The notes under the pieces: model-generated
Seen by the model: the letters and a program-made list of their open reading frames with translations, nothing else
What the model was told of the DNA's origin: nothing
Databases searched by the model: none
Assembly (NCBI RefSeq): GCF_006065315.1
Contig: NZ_CP040749.1
Coordinates: 3,928,001 to 3,992,000 of the forward strand
DNA: 64,000 bases
Direction of reading: 5' to 3'
From: Aureibaculum algae
Lineage (GTDB): Bacteria; Bacteroidota; Bacteroidia; Flavobacteriales; Flavobacteriaceae
Made by a program: the position numbers and the translations under genes
Shown here: positions 43,635-52,238 of the stretch, in pieces
Numbering within the stretch: position 1 is the first letter of the stretch
How the letters are laid out: each line of letters begins with the position of its first letter

Positions 43635-44567
43635 TTATTTTTTTGAAAGATTTATAATTTCAGTTGGTGTTGGAACATCTCCCTTCATAATTTTTTTACT
43701 TTTCCCCATACTTAATCCCCATCTAAAAATCCACGAATATCCATATTTAGTAAATGAACTAACTTTAGTTGCATACTCAGGTGTTTTTAGAGCTTCTTCT
43801 TGTGAAACAAAGGTATACTTGTGTTTTTTCAACATTTCAATAAGACACCCTATGTAATTTGCATTGAGTAAACTTGCATGTATTAACAACGTTTGAGTAA
43901 TTTCTCTATCAAAAATCTCTATAGATTTTGATTCAAAAAAGAGTACTTTTTGTTCCATATAATTTACATACTTCTCACCAATTTCTTTCATGAGAATTTC
44001 ATCTTTGTCAACAAAAGCGTTATGGTAAGATTTTGCAAAGAGGTAATCATCATTATCAATGGTAACAGGAGACGCTGTATAATTATTAGTAACCAAAAAT
44101 GTATGAAGCTTCTTACTTACAATAGAATCGGAACCTGCATGCAAATAAGGATGGCGAAAATACTGTAGCGTTTTTCCATAAGTATGCATCAATGGTTTCA
44201 TTACCTCTTGACCTTTTAATATATCTTCAAAAAAAGTCGAATCAGAAACCTTATTATAATCTAAATGAGAAAAAGTATGATTCCCTAAATCAAGTCCATT
44301 TTGTAGCCATAGTTCTAAAAGATGAACCTTTTTAGCATCTAACTTTCCTTTTTTATAAAGTTTAGATTCATTTACATAACCTATTGCAGGGATGTTATTT
44401 TCTTTGAACGTATTAACGAGCTTGTTGGTAATTAATAAATCAACTTTATTCGTTTTGAGACTATAGGCTACCGTAGGGAGATCATCAACAGTGATACATA
44501 TTTTTTTATTCTGGCAAACGACTATAGAAGAATAGAAAAAAACACATAGTAAAAGATATCTAATCAT
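43635..44567 (-). CDS. Secreted polysaccharide deacetylase (NodB domain)
   Basis: A 310-residue exported protein (signal peptide ending SSIVVCQ near residue 19). The NodB motifs are: motif 1 KICITVDDLPTVAY with the metal-binding Asp pair, motif 2 LGNHTFSHLDYN with the His pair, and motif 3 LQYFRHPYLHAG. The motif-5 His is probably in QTLLIHASLLNANY. It removes N- or O-acetyl groups from a polysaccharide such as chitin oligomers or peptidoglycan, or from xylan; the substrate cannot be told. A palindromic element lies about 57-74 nt upstream. Confidence 0.87.
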   Translation of the reverse strand: MIRYLLLCVFFYSSIVVCQNKKICITVDDLPTVAYSLKTNKVDLLITNKLVNTFKENNIPAIGYVNESKLYKKGKLDAKKVHLLELWLQNGLDLGNHTFSHLDYNKVSDSTFFEDILKGQEVMKPLMHTYGKTLQYFRHPYLHAGSDSIVSKKLHTFLVTNNYTASPVTIDNDDYLFAKSYHNAFVDKDEILMKEIGEKYVNYMEQKVLFFESKSIEIFDREITQTLLIHASLLNANYIGCLIEMLKKHKYTFVSQEEALKTPEYATKVSSFTKYGYSWIFRWGLSMGKSKKIMKGDVPTPTEIINLSKK

Positions 44568-44939
44568 TATTTAAAATTTTCAATTTAAATCTACAACCTC
44601 AGCATAGTACACACTGATAATTGACAAATCTTATCATTTGTTTTAAAGACTGAAAGATAGTGTATTTACTATAAAAAATTCAAGACTTATTTACAACTAG
44701 AATTGCGATAATACTTTAGTTAAAAAATGAATAAATTTTATTTGATTTTTTACAACAGTTTTTTTGCTAGTAACTGAGATATTCTCTGTTTTAAATTTTT
44801 TAAAGTTTAGTTTTATCTTTTTAATTGTATCCGATCATTATATTCCCTTTTTAATAAATTCAATGGCTTTCGATTTTTCCATATATCAGTTATTCATAGT
44901 TTAGTTTAGATGTTTTTATCCCCACAACTAACAGAAATA
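44568..44939. other. Intergenic region upstream of the deacetylase, gene-free
   Basis: There are 372 nt with no supported gene. The region holds the ACAAAT-N6-ATTTGT palindrome at 44624-44641. The rest is AT-rich with T tracts and no other clear structure. Confidence 0.5.
44624..44641. promoter_or_regulatory. Candidate operator ACAAAT-N6-ATTTGT
   Basis: Perfect 6-bp arms spaced by CTTATC, a layout like Crp/Fnr operators. It includes copy 2 of the TTATCATTTGT element and lies upstream of the deacetylase gene. A Crp/Fnr regulator is encoded 1.7 kb away. Confidence 0.45.
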
Positions 44940-46289
44940 CTATTCAATCAAAGTTCCGTTTAGATAACAGTAGGTAGTCATATTTGTGGCATTTTTTAGG
45001 CCTTCCCCTGCAAAGCACAATGATAAAGATTTATTATAGAAGCTTTCTAATCTCTCTTTTGGCTCGTCTGATTCAATTAAAATATAAGAATGAGCTGTAT
45101 CTGCATAACTAACCATTTCAGCAGTATGTATAGCTTCTTGTCTATAATCTATCTGATTCTCAATTCGGTAATCTGTGAACTCTAAATCCATCATAGCACT
45201 AACTAATGTTGTCTGTGAAGTTAAGCAGAGAGCTGTTCCTACTGTAAAATATTCTAAAGACGTGGGTGCTAGAGGATGATCATTAGCTCTCATAAATTCA
45301 TCTGAGTATATTTCCCAAGTTTCAGGTGTTGGCGTAGAAACCGTAATTTTTTTCAAATAAGGTCTTTTACTATTTTCTGCAGACTCCGATATAGCAAATA
45401 TTTCAAACTCCATGTTTGCCATGTTTTTAAAACCTAAAATACCTGCCTCTTCATCTTTAACAACAGGTTTTAAATACCTCGGTTTTTTGGGTTCATTAGT
45501 AATAGAACTTAATCTTAGATTATCAACAAAAGATTCTTCAGAAAGAGTTGTACCTGGAGTAGCTCTATAGTTTACCCAGTTTTCACCATTTACAACTAGT
45601 GTTGGCTCAATCTCTGTTTCATTTCTCAAGGCCTCTCCTGCAGTCCATGACTTAAGGGCCATCTCTTTTATTTCTTGAATAACTTCTTCTGACGCACTAC
45701 TTTCTATAATTATATTGGTATTCGTTTCATCTAAAAATCCAGCACCATCAGGAGACATCATTTCATGCCAACGAAATTTATTTAATACTTCTACTTTTAC
45801 ATTTTCTAATACCACACCTTTTACTTGAGCAGCTTTAAGAATTTGTGTGTGTAAATTTGATGCCACACCAACTGTATAATAACTAAGTGGTGATGGTCCA
45901 AAAGGGTATGAACCTTCTGCTGCACCTTCATCAGCAATTACATGCCACCCAGTATAATCATCAAAACCCGTAGATTGAACCATACCTTTTTTTAGCATCT
46001 TTGAATTTTCATTTTTCACCATTTCTGTGATTGCGACAATATTACAATTGTTGTTTCCTTCAATTGTGTCAGCTACAACACGTTCAAAAGAAGTTGGAGC
46101 TAAGGTTTCATCATTACGATCAATCACTTGATACTCTTGATAGTTGTCATAACGCTCACCCTTCATCATCATAAATAAAATAATGTTCCTTTCTTCGCTT
46201 GCCATAGAAAACCAAATTACACCGCATACAAGTACTACGGCAACAAAAAAGGATGTAATGCCTAGGATAATCTTAGATTTATTTTTCAT
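44940..46289 (-). CDS. Membrane-anchored protein with two OsmC-like domains
   Basis: A 449-residue protein with one N-terminal transmembrane helix (about residues 8-29). Two repeats follow, each with an OsmC-type helix: GPSPLSYYTVGVASNLHTQI (about 131-150) and APTSLEYFTVGTALCLTSQT (about 348-367). In the second repeat the two reactive cysteines of OsmC/Ohr proteins can be assigned (GTALC and LSLCFAG); in the first both are replaced (GVASN and KSWTAG). Single-domain OsmC proteins are cytoplasmic peroxidases of about 140 residues, so a tandem, membrane-bound form is unusual. The likely orientation is periplasmic. Upstream lies a TTATCATTTGT element and a Crp/Fnr gene. Confidence 0.65.
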   Translation of the reverse strand: MKNKSKIILGITSFFVAVVLVCGVIWFSMASEERNIILFMMMKGERYDNYQEYQVIDRNDETLAPTSFERVVADTIEGNNNCNIVAITEMVKNENSKMLKKGMVQSTGFDDYTGWHVIADEGAAEGSYPFGPSPLSYYTVGVASNLHTQILKAAQVKGVVLENVKVEVLNKFRWHEMMSPDGAGFLDETNTNIIIESSASEEVIQEIKEMALKSWTAGEALRNETEIEPTLVVNGENWVNYRATPGTTLSEESFVDNLRLSSITNEPKKPRYLKPVVKDEEAGILGFKNMANMEFEIFAISESAENSKRPYLKKITVSTPTPETWEIYSDEFMRANDHPLAPTSLEYFTVGTALCLTSQTTLVSAMMDLEFTDYRIENQIDYRQEAIHTAEMVSYADTAHSYILIESDEPKERLESFYNKSLSLCFAGEGLKNATNMTTYCYLNGTLIE

Positions 46290-46347
46290 AATTGTTTCTA
46301 TTTTTAAAGTTTAGTAAAATTGAAACAATAGAACTTTAAAAACATTG

Positions 46348-46358
46348 ACAAATGATAA
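46348..46358 (-). repeat. TTATCATTTGT element, copy 3
   Basis: The minus strand reads TTATCATTTGT, 59 nt upstream of the tandem OsmC-like gene and 5 nt past the end of the Crp/Fnr gene. Confidence 0.45.
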
Positions 46359-46362
46359 AAAA

Positions 46363-46962
46363 TCACTTTTTCCCTTTAACTCTACTCAAACTCTCTTGAG
46401 TAATACCAAGAAAACTAGATAGATTTTTATTGGATAAGCGTTGAACATGCTGCTTATTGTTTTTAAGCATATATTCATATCGCTGTTTTGCATCTAATCT
46501 TAACAACGTTTCAATACGCCAATGGTTATAGAGATAGGTTTTTTCAAGCAATTTTATGTATACATCTTTAAAAAGGGTAGTTCTATTCAATGCATATCTA
46601 AAATCAGTATATGAAATCGCCAACAATTCAGAAGGTTCAATTGCACAGACATATTCGCTGGAAGGAGTTTGCTCAATAAAGCTTTTTAAATTTGATATAA
46701 ATTCATTTTCGAAGGCTATATATCGTGTTGTTTCATGTCCTAAAGAATCGATAAAACAAGTTTTTACACACCCTTTTACCACAAAAAAGAAATAATGGCA
46801 AACCTTATCACTTTCAACCAAAACTTCATCTTTATTTACCTTTATATGCTTGAAATATTTAACGACTTCAGAAATTTCATCTTCTGAGGTTGCAAATCTA
46901 TCTTTTAAAAATTGTGTTAAACTTGCTGTCATAGTAGTATATACTAGGGTGCTTATAGACAT
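46363..46962 (-). CDS. Crp/Fnr-family transcriptional regulator
   Basis: A 199-residue protein with an N-terminal cyclic-nucleotide-binding-type sensor: KVNKDEVLVESDKVCHYFFF, VVKGCVKTCFIDSLGHETTR and FENEFISNLKSFIEQTPSSE. The C-terminal winged HTH ends in NLSSFLGITQESLSRVKGKK. Residues for cAMP binding are not obvious and no Fnr-type Cys cluster is present, so the effector is unknown. The start may instead be the Met at residue 11 (MTASLTQFLKDRF). The gene precedes the tandem OsmC-like gene by 73 nt in the same direction and is a candidate regulator of it. Confidence 0.88.
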   Translation of the reverse strand: MSISTLVYTTMTASLTQFLKDRFATSEDEISEVVKYFKHIKVNKDEVLVESDKVCHYFFFVVKGCVKTCFIDSLGHETTRYIAFENEFISNLKSFIEQTPSSEYVCAIEPSELLAISYTDFRYALNRTTLFKDVYIKLLEKTYLYNHWRIETLLRLDAKQRYEYMLKNNKQHVQRLSNKNLSSFLGITQESLSRVKGKK

Positions 46963-47059
46963 ATTATTAACGTTGCGTATAAAAGCTGTGTGGACTAAAA
47001 CGTTACTAATAGACCAAAGTTAATGAATTAGATGTGATTTTAATAATGTTGTAGCTTCG

Positions 47060-47539
47060 TTATTTTACATGTCCAATTCCAAATCCCATATCTTCAATTT
47101 TATACAGATGATTGTGGTCGTGCATTAACAAATGTCTTAGCATTATATATGGTGTATACGTTTTATATTCTGGATGAATGGCTAACTTATTCCAGTCGTT
47201 CGAGTTAAATGCTTTCGTTAATTCGATTGTTCTTTGTCGAATTTCGAAAAAGTCATTTATAGTCTTTTTCAAATCTAATTTTAAAAAAAAATCTTTATCA
47301 AAACTATCTCCAGATAATGGTTCAAAAATCGGTTTTTCTTCTTGTCTAAAAACTTTGAGTCTTTTTTGAAATCCATAAATATCGCCAACTGCTATATGAG
47401 TTGCATGCTCGTGAATTGACCATTTACCTTTGATAATTTTCTCTTTATAAAGTTCAGAATCAATTTCAGAAATCAATTCCTTTAATAGTCTAGGTGTTTC
47501 ACTTAACGCATTTAATATTGTTTCAATTTCTCTATTCAT
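47060..47539 (-). CDS. DinB-superfamily protein
   Basis: A 159-residue four-helix-bundle protein. The metal-binding histidines expected for DinB/YfiT proteins are in WSIHEHATHIAVGDIYGF (near residues 41-58) and RHLLMHDHNHLYKIEDM (near 134-150). Members are thiol-dependent transferases or of unknown function, often induced by stress. It is a single-gene unit upstream of the Crp/Fnr gene on the same strand. Confidence 0.85.
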   Translation of the reverse strand: MNREIETILNALSETPRLLKELISEIDSELYKEKIIKGKWSIHEHATHIAVGDIYGFQKRLKVFRQEEKPIFEPLSGDSFDKDFFLKLDLKKTINDFFEIRQRTIELTKAFNSNDWNKLAIHPEYKTYTPYIMLRHLLMHDHNHLYKIEDMGFGIGHVK

Positions 47540-47724
47540 TTTTCTAATAAGCTACATCGGTTAGTATAAGAAAAGTAAGGTATTAAAATGGACTTACTTT
47601 CAATTTAGCACTTAGCCAAATTTACCATTTTATCGTTATATTTCTTTTAGCCGTCAAATTGAAAATCTGGAGGACTTTGTTAATATAAACTAACTCTGGG
47701 TCTAACTCGTAACCCTTATTATTT

Positions 47725-48258
47725 TCATACATTGTTGTAAGGCGTTTTTATATCATCACATATTTCACTTATACAACCAATTTCAGTATATAATTTATGT
47801 TCTTTGTTCTTGAATATCTTCGGGTTAAGTTCTATTCTATCGAACCATTCAGATGTTGGTTTATAATTGTCTTTATCTCCAAAATACAGGCTTAAATTAC
47901 ATTTGGGTTTTTCTTTTTCATATCTAAGTCTGGTTGAAGATATAGAGTAAAGAGTGTTGATTTTTAATCCATTCAATTGTGCTTTCCAAGCAATTATTCC
48001 TCCAATACTAAAAGCCAAAACATCAATTCTTTTTTTCTCTAATTCTAAAAGTCTTTTCGTGGCAACTTCAATTCCTCCGTTTATAAATTGGTTGTGCAAA
48101 TTATTTTCTTGATATTCTAATTTATCAACTTGTCCTAAGTCGCAACAATCATAATACTGAATTTCAAAAATAGAATCTAAAATCTCGGTATAATCATTTA
48201 TCCATGCTGATTTTTCAATTCCCCATAAATCGGATAATATTATTAATCTAGGTTTCAT
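47725..48258 (-). CDS. Alpha/beta-hydrolase-like protein
   Basis: A 177-residue protein. RLIILSDLWGIEKSAWINDY at the N-terminus, then DVLAFSIGGIIAWKAQLNG with a Ser in the nucleophile-elbow position (A-F-S-I-G-G), suggest a small alpha/beta-hydrolase fold. A C-terminal Lys/Glu segment including EHKLYTEIG might supply the His. It is shorter than most such enzymes. The ATG overlaps the stop of an upstream small frame as ATGA. The function is not known. Confidence 0.6.
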   Translation of the reverse strand: MKPRLIILSDLWGIEKSAWINDYTEILDSIFEIQYYDCCDLGQVDKLEYQENNLHNQFINGGIEVATKRLLELEKKRIDVLAFSIGGIIAWKAQLNGLKINTLYSISSTRLRYEKEKPKCNLSLYFGDKDNYKPTSEWFDRIELNPKIFKNKEHKLYTEIGCISEICDDIKTPYNNV

Positions 48259-48428
48259 TTATCAGTTTTTCTGTAATGACTTACAACATTTGTATTACCA
48301 CAATTGCAGGGCTGTTTTTTAGTACTATAAATGTAATTATATATTTTCACAATAGGACTACAAGCTCCGTTATTATTGACATTCTCTTTTGATCTCAATG
48401 AGGTTAAACATTTTGTAACCGTAAACAA
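48255..48428 (-). CDS. Possible small Cys-rich ORF or gene remnant
   Basis: A frame of 57 codons if read from a TTG at 48428, with other possible starts at TTG 48398 or the GTG that begins VKIYNYIYSTKK. The translation ends with KKQPCNCGNTNVVSHYRKTDK. Its TGA overlaps the ATG of the next gene as ATGA, the usual sign of coupled genes, but it has no ATG and its upstream part runs into the preceding terminator. It may be a real small protein, or the tail of a decayed gene. No family is recognised. Confidence 0.3.
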   Translation of the reverse strand: MFTVTKCLTSLRSKENVNNNGACSPIVKIYNYIYSTKKQPCNCGNTNVVSHYRKTDK

Positions 48429-48431
48429 AAG

Positions 48432-48466
48432 AAAAACCCGAACCGAGCTAAGCTCAATTCGGGTTT
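48432..48466 (-). terminator. Terminator of the DUF4136 gene
   Basis: AACCCGAA and TTCGGGTT pair, enclosing a second stem GAGCT-AAGCTC. On the minus strand the hairpin is followed by a T-rich tract, 25 nt after the DUF4136 stop. Confidence 0.75.
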
Positions 48467-48490
48467 CTCAACAAAAAAACAGAAAAATTG

Positions 48491-49042
48491 CTATTCTGCC
48501 ATTGGCGGATATTTCGCCATAATTTCTGTTACAAATTCTTTTATACGTGCTTCTTTTTTAGAAATATCGTTAGAAGATGCTAATGCACCTGTACCCATTC
48601 CTTGCCAAGCCAATTCCTTTTTATTGGCATCAATTAAGTCTATAAACAAGGTGCCTTCTGTAGATCGGGTTACATTATTATATGCTCCCATTCCGAATCC
48701 GTAAGGACCAAAACCACCATAATACCAAGGATACCAACCGTTGTAATTGTTGTTATACACATCAATTTTTTCTCTAGACTTGGTGAAAATATTTACCAAT
48801 AAGTCTGGGTTTTCAGATTTTGTAAATCCTTTAGCTAGTAAATCGGCTTCAACCGCTCGCAATATTCTTCGTTTGTCTAAATCAGATATATCCACTTTAT
48901 CAATTCCTTTTTTATAAAAAGCAAACGTTTTATATTGACTAAAATCAACTTCTCTATCATAATCTGAAGAGACTCTAACTGTTGCACAAGAGGATACTAA
49001 AAAAAGTACCACAACCACTGAAAGTAATTTTACGTATTTCAT
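48491..49042 (-). CDS. DUF4136 lipoprotein
   Basis: A 183-residue lipoprotein with the lipobox VSSC near residue 19. DREVDFSQYKTFAFYKKG and the later TLFIDLIDANKKELAWQGMG, then a C-terminal KKEARIKEFVTEIMAKYPP, are the DUF4136 pattern of Bacteroidetes lipoproteins. A Tyr/Gly-rich linker (NNYNGWYPWYYGGFGPYGFG) sits in the middle. Function is unknown; it is probably outer-membrane anchored. It follows hutU by 25 nt. Confidence 0.82.
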   Translation of the reverse strand: MKYVKLLSVVVVLFLVSSCATVRVSSDYDREVDFSQYKTFAFYKKGIDKVDISDLDKRRILRAVEADLLAKGFTKSENPDLLVNIFTKSREKIDVYNNNYNGWYPWYYGGFGPYGFGMGAYNNVTRSTEGTLFIDLIDANKKELAWQGMGTGALASSNDISKKEARIKEFVTEIMAKYPPMAE

Positions 49043-49067
49043 AAGTTTATTTTTTATTAATAACGGT

Positions 49068-51059
49068 TTAACCTAATAATTTATCATCCACTATATTAGG
49101 AAGCGTAACTTTTAAATTGGGTTCTACTTCCATTGCTCGCTTTATCGCAAATATAGCTTCTTTATTTCTCGCCCAACTTCGTCTTGCAATACCGTTATTT
49201 ACATCCCAAAATAGCATGGCTTGCAAACGTTGTTCAGCTTCTTTACTACCATCAATAACCATGCCGAAACCACCATTAACAACCTCTCCCCATCCTACGC
49301 CACCACCGTTATGTATAGACACCCAAGTGGCCCCTCTAAAGCTATCTCCAATTACATTTTGTATGGCCATATCTGCAGTAAACTTTGATCCGTCGTATAT
49401 ATTTGAGGTCTCTCTAAATGGAGAGTCTGTACCAGAAACATCATGATGATCTCTTCCTAAAACAACGGGACCAATTTCACCAGCAGCAATTGCATGGTTA
49501 AAGGCCTTGGCTATTTTGATACGACCTTCAGCATCTGCATATAAGATTCTTGCTTGCGAACCTACCACCAATTTATTTTCTTGTGCTCCTTTTATCCATT
49601 TCACATTATCAGCCATTTGCTGTTGTATTTCAGCAGGCGAATGCTGCATCATTTCTTCCAACACAGCACAAGCAATAGCGTCTGTTTTTTCTAAATCTTC
49701 AGACTTGCCAGATACACAAACCCATCGAAAAGGACCAAAACCGTAATCGAAACACATAGGTCCCATAATATCTTGTACGTAACTCTTGTATTTAAAATCA
49801 ATTCCGTTTGTTGCCATTACATCAGCTCCAGCTCGTGATGCTTCTAACAGAAATGCATTACCATAATCGAAAAAATAAGTACCTTTTGCTGTATGCTTAT
49901 TTATAGCATCGGCTTGACGTCGTAAACTTTCTTGTACTTTTTCTTTAAAAGTAGCGGGGTCTTTCACCATTAATTCAACAGCCTCTTCAAATGATAATCC
50001 CACAGGATAATAACCTCCTGCCCAAGGATTATGTAATGAGGTTTGGTCAGAACCTAAATCGATATATAGATTTTGTTCATCAAACTTTTCCCAAACGGCA
50101 ACCACATTTCCATGATAGGCAATAGAGATGACTTCTTTATTTGCTTTCGCTTTACGAACACGCTGCACCAACACATCTAAATTATCAATAACCTCATCTA
50201 CCCAACCTTGTGAATGCCGTGTCTGAACCGCCTTTAAATTAACCTCTGCACATACCGTAATACAGCCTGCAATATTCCCCGCTTTGGGTTGAGCACCACT
50301 CATACCGCCAAGCCCAGAAGTCACAAACAATTTTCCGGCTAACCCTTCACCTTGTTTGGCAATTTTTCGCCCTGCATTTAAAACCGTAATCGTAGTACCA
50401 TGTACAATTCCTTGAGGACCGATATACATAAAACTACCTGCTGTCATTTGCCCATATTGGGTTACACCTAAGGCATTAAATTTTTCCCAATCATCTGGTT
50501 TGGAATAATTAGGAATCATCATACCGTTAGTAACCACAACTCTTGGTGCATTTTTATGCGAAGGAAACAATCCCATCGGATGACCTGAATACATCGTTAA
50601 GGTTTGCTCATCAGTCATTTCAGCCAAATACTGCATGGTAAGTAAATATTGACCCCAATTTTGAAACACCGCTCCATTACCTCCATAGGTGATCAATTCA
50701 TGTGGATGTTGTGCCACGGCATTGTCCAAATTATTTTGAATCATATGCATTATGGCTTTGGCTTGTAATGATTTTCCAGGATAGGCTTCTATCGGTCTGG
50801 CATACATTTTATACTCGGGCTTAAACCGATACATATAAATTCTACCATAAGTTTCTAATTCTTCTTTAAATTCAGGTAGTAATGTGGCATGAAATTTAGA
50901 ATCAAAATAACGAAGTGCATTTTTAAGAGCTAACTTTTTTTCATTATCTGATAAAATGGCTTTTCGTTTAGGAGCATGGTTAATTTCCGAATCATACGTT
51001 TTAAGATTGGGAAGTTGGTTTGGAATACCTTTTAAAATTTGTTGATGAAATTCGTTCAT
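49068..51059 (-). CDS. hutU: Urocanate hydratase
   Basis: Converts urocanate to imidazolone propionate in histidine degradation, with tightly bound NAD+. The 663-residue protein is longer than the roughly 560 of Proteobacterial HutU. Family blocks seen include TYGGNGAVFQNWGQYLLTMQ, YIGPQGIVHGTTITVLNAGR, VTSGLGGMSGAQPKAGNIAG, and GPFRWVCVSGK with the family Cys. No hutH, hutI or hutG is within the window, so the pathway would be completed elsewhere. The only close neighbour is DUF4136 downstream. Confidence 0.95.
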   Translation of the reverse strand: MNEFHQQILKGIPNQLPNLKTYDSEINHAPKRKAILSDNEKKLALKNALRYFDSKFHATLLPEFKEELETYGRIYMYRFKPEYKMYARPIEAYPGKSLQAKAIMHMIQNNLDNAVAQHPHELITYGGNGAVFQNWGQYLLTMQYLAEMTDEQTLTMYSGHPMGLFPSHKNAPRVVVTNGMMIPNYSKPDDWEKFNALGVTQYGQMTAGSFMYIGPQGIVHGTTITVLNAGRKIAKQGEGLAGKLFVTSGLGGMSGAQPKAGNIAGCITVCAEVNLKAVQTRHSQGWVDEVIDNLDVLVQRVRKAKANKEVISIAYHGNVVAVWEKFDEQNLYIDLGSDQTSLHNPWAGGYYPVGLSFEEAVELMVKDPATFKEKVQESLRRQADAINKHTAKGTYFFDYGNAFLLEASRAGADVMATNGIDFKYKSYVQDIMGPMCFDYGFGPFRWVCVSGKSEDLEKTDAIACAVLEEMMQHSPAEIQQQMADNVKWIKGAQENKLVVGSQARILYADAEGRIKIAKAFNHAIAAGEIGPVVLGRDHHDVSGTDSPFRETSNIYDGSKFTADMAIQNVIGDSFRGATWVSIHNGGGVGWGEVVNGGFGMVIDGSKEAEQRLQAMLFWDVNNGIARRSWARNKEAIFAIKRAMEVEPNLKVTLPNIVDDKLLG

Positions 51060-51093
51060 TGGTATTTATTTATTATAAACCGTTTATTATTCT

Positions 51094-51267
<174 letters not shown>

Positions 51268-51328
51268 TTATTTATCAGGTAAATTTACCATAAATATCAT
51301 TAAATAAATTCACTAATTTCGCCATGTT

Positions 51329-52237
51329 ATGGATTTTAACGTAAACAGCAGAAACCAATCGGTGCATTTTCCTTTACTTGAGGATATTGAACTTGTTATT
51401 AAACGAGAAGATGAAATCCATCCTGACATTTCAGGTAATAAATACAGAAAATTGAAGTATAATTTAATTGCTGCCAGAGAGCAAGGCTTTGACACCTTAG
51501 TCACTTTTGGTGGTGCCTATTCTAACCATATTGCAGCAACTGCTGCTGTAGGATTAAAATTCGGGTTTAAGACTATCGGTATTATTAGAGGTGAAGAAAT
51601 AGTTGATAAAATTGAAGGAAATGCAACCTTGGCTTTTGCTCAAAAATGCGGAATGCAGTTTAAGTTTATCACTAGAAGTTTATATCGTGAAAAGGAAAAT
51701 GATACCTTTTTAAGTACTTTAAAAGATGAATTGGGCAACTACTATTTAATACCTGAAGGAGGCACAAATAGCTTAGCCATAAAAGGATGTGAAGAAATTT
51801 TAACAAAAGAAGACAAAAGCTTTGATTATATTTGCACATCTGTTGGAACAGGTGGCACTATTTCTGGTATTATAAATAGTACAGAACCCCATCAGAAAGT
51901 GATAGGGTTTTCATCACTTAAAGGTGACTTTTTAAAAGATGAAATTGCCAAATGGACAACGAAGAACAATTGGGAATTAAATACCGACTTTCATTTTGGC
52001 GGTTACGCTAAAATAAATAATGAGCTTATTTCGTTTATAAATAATTTTAAGCTTGTAACTGACGTTCCCTTAGACCCTATTTACACTGGAAAAATGCTTT
52101 ACGGCATTGTAGATATGGCTAAAAATAAAGTATTTAAAAAAGGAAGTAAAATACTTGCAATTCATACTGGCGGTTTACAAGGAATAGCAGGAATGAATAA
52201 CATATTAAAACAAAAGAATTATTTGCAATTAATTTAA
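51329..52237 (+). CDS. 1-aminocyclopropane-1-carboxylate deaminase / D-cysteine desulfhydrase family
   Basis: A 302-residue PLP enzyme of the tryptophan synthase beta superfamily. HPDISGNKYRKLKYNLI contains the PLP Lys, LVTFGGAYSNHIAATAAVG binds the phosphate region, LIPEGGTNSLAIKGCEEIL and CTSVGTGGTISGI complete the cofactor site. Family members include ACC deaminase and D-cysteine desulfhydrase; sequence alone does not decide. In a flavobacterium without plant contact, a D-cysteine or D-amino-acid lyase is the likelier role. Confidence 0.88.
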   Translation: MDFNVNSRNQSVHFPLLEDIELVIKREDEIHPDISGNKYRKLKYNLIAAREQGFDTLVTFGGAYSNHIAATAAVGLKFGFKTIGIIRGEEIVDKIEGNATLAFAQKCGMQFKFITRSLYREKENDTFLSTLKDELGNYYLIPEGGTNSLAIKGCEEILTKEDKSFDYICTSVGTGGTISGIINSTEPHQKVIGFSSLKGDFLKDEIAKWTTKNNWELNTDFHFGGYAKINNELISFINNFKLVTDVPLDPIYTGKMLYGIVDMAKNKVFKKGSKILAIHTGGLQGIAGMNNILKQKNYLQLI

Positions 52238-52238
52238 A

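Noticed and set aside
49117..49446. 109-codon plus-strand frame inside hutU.
   Set aside because: Antisense to hutU, Pro/Ser/Thr-rich shadow without family likeness.
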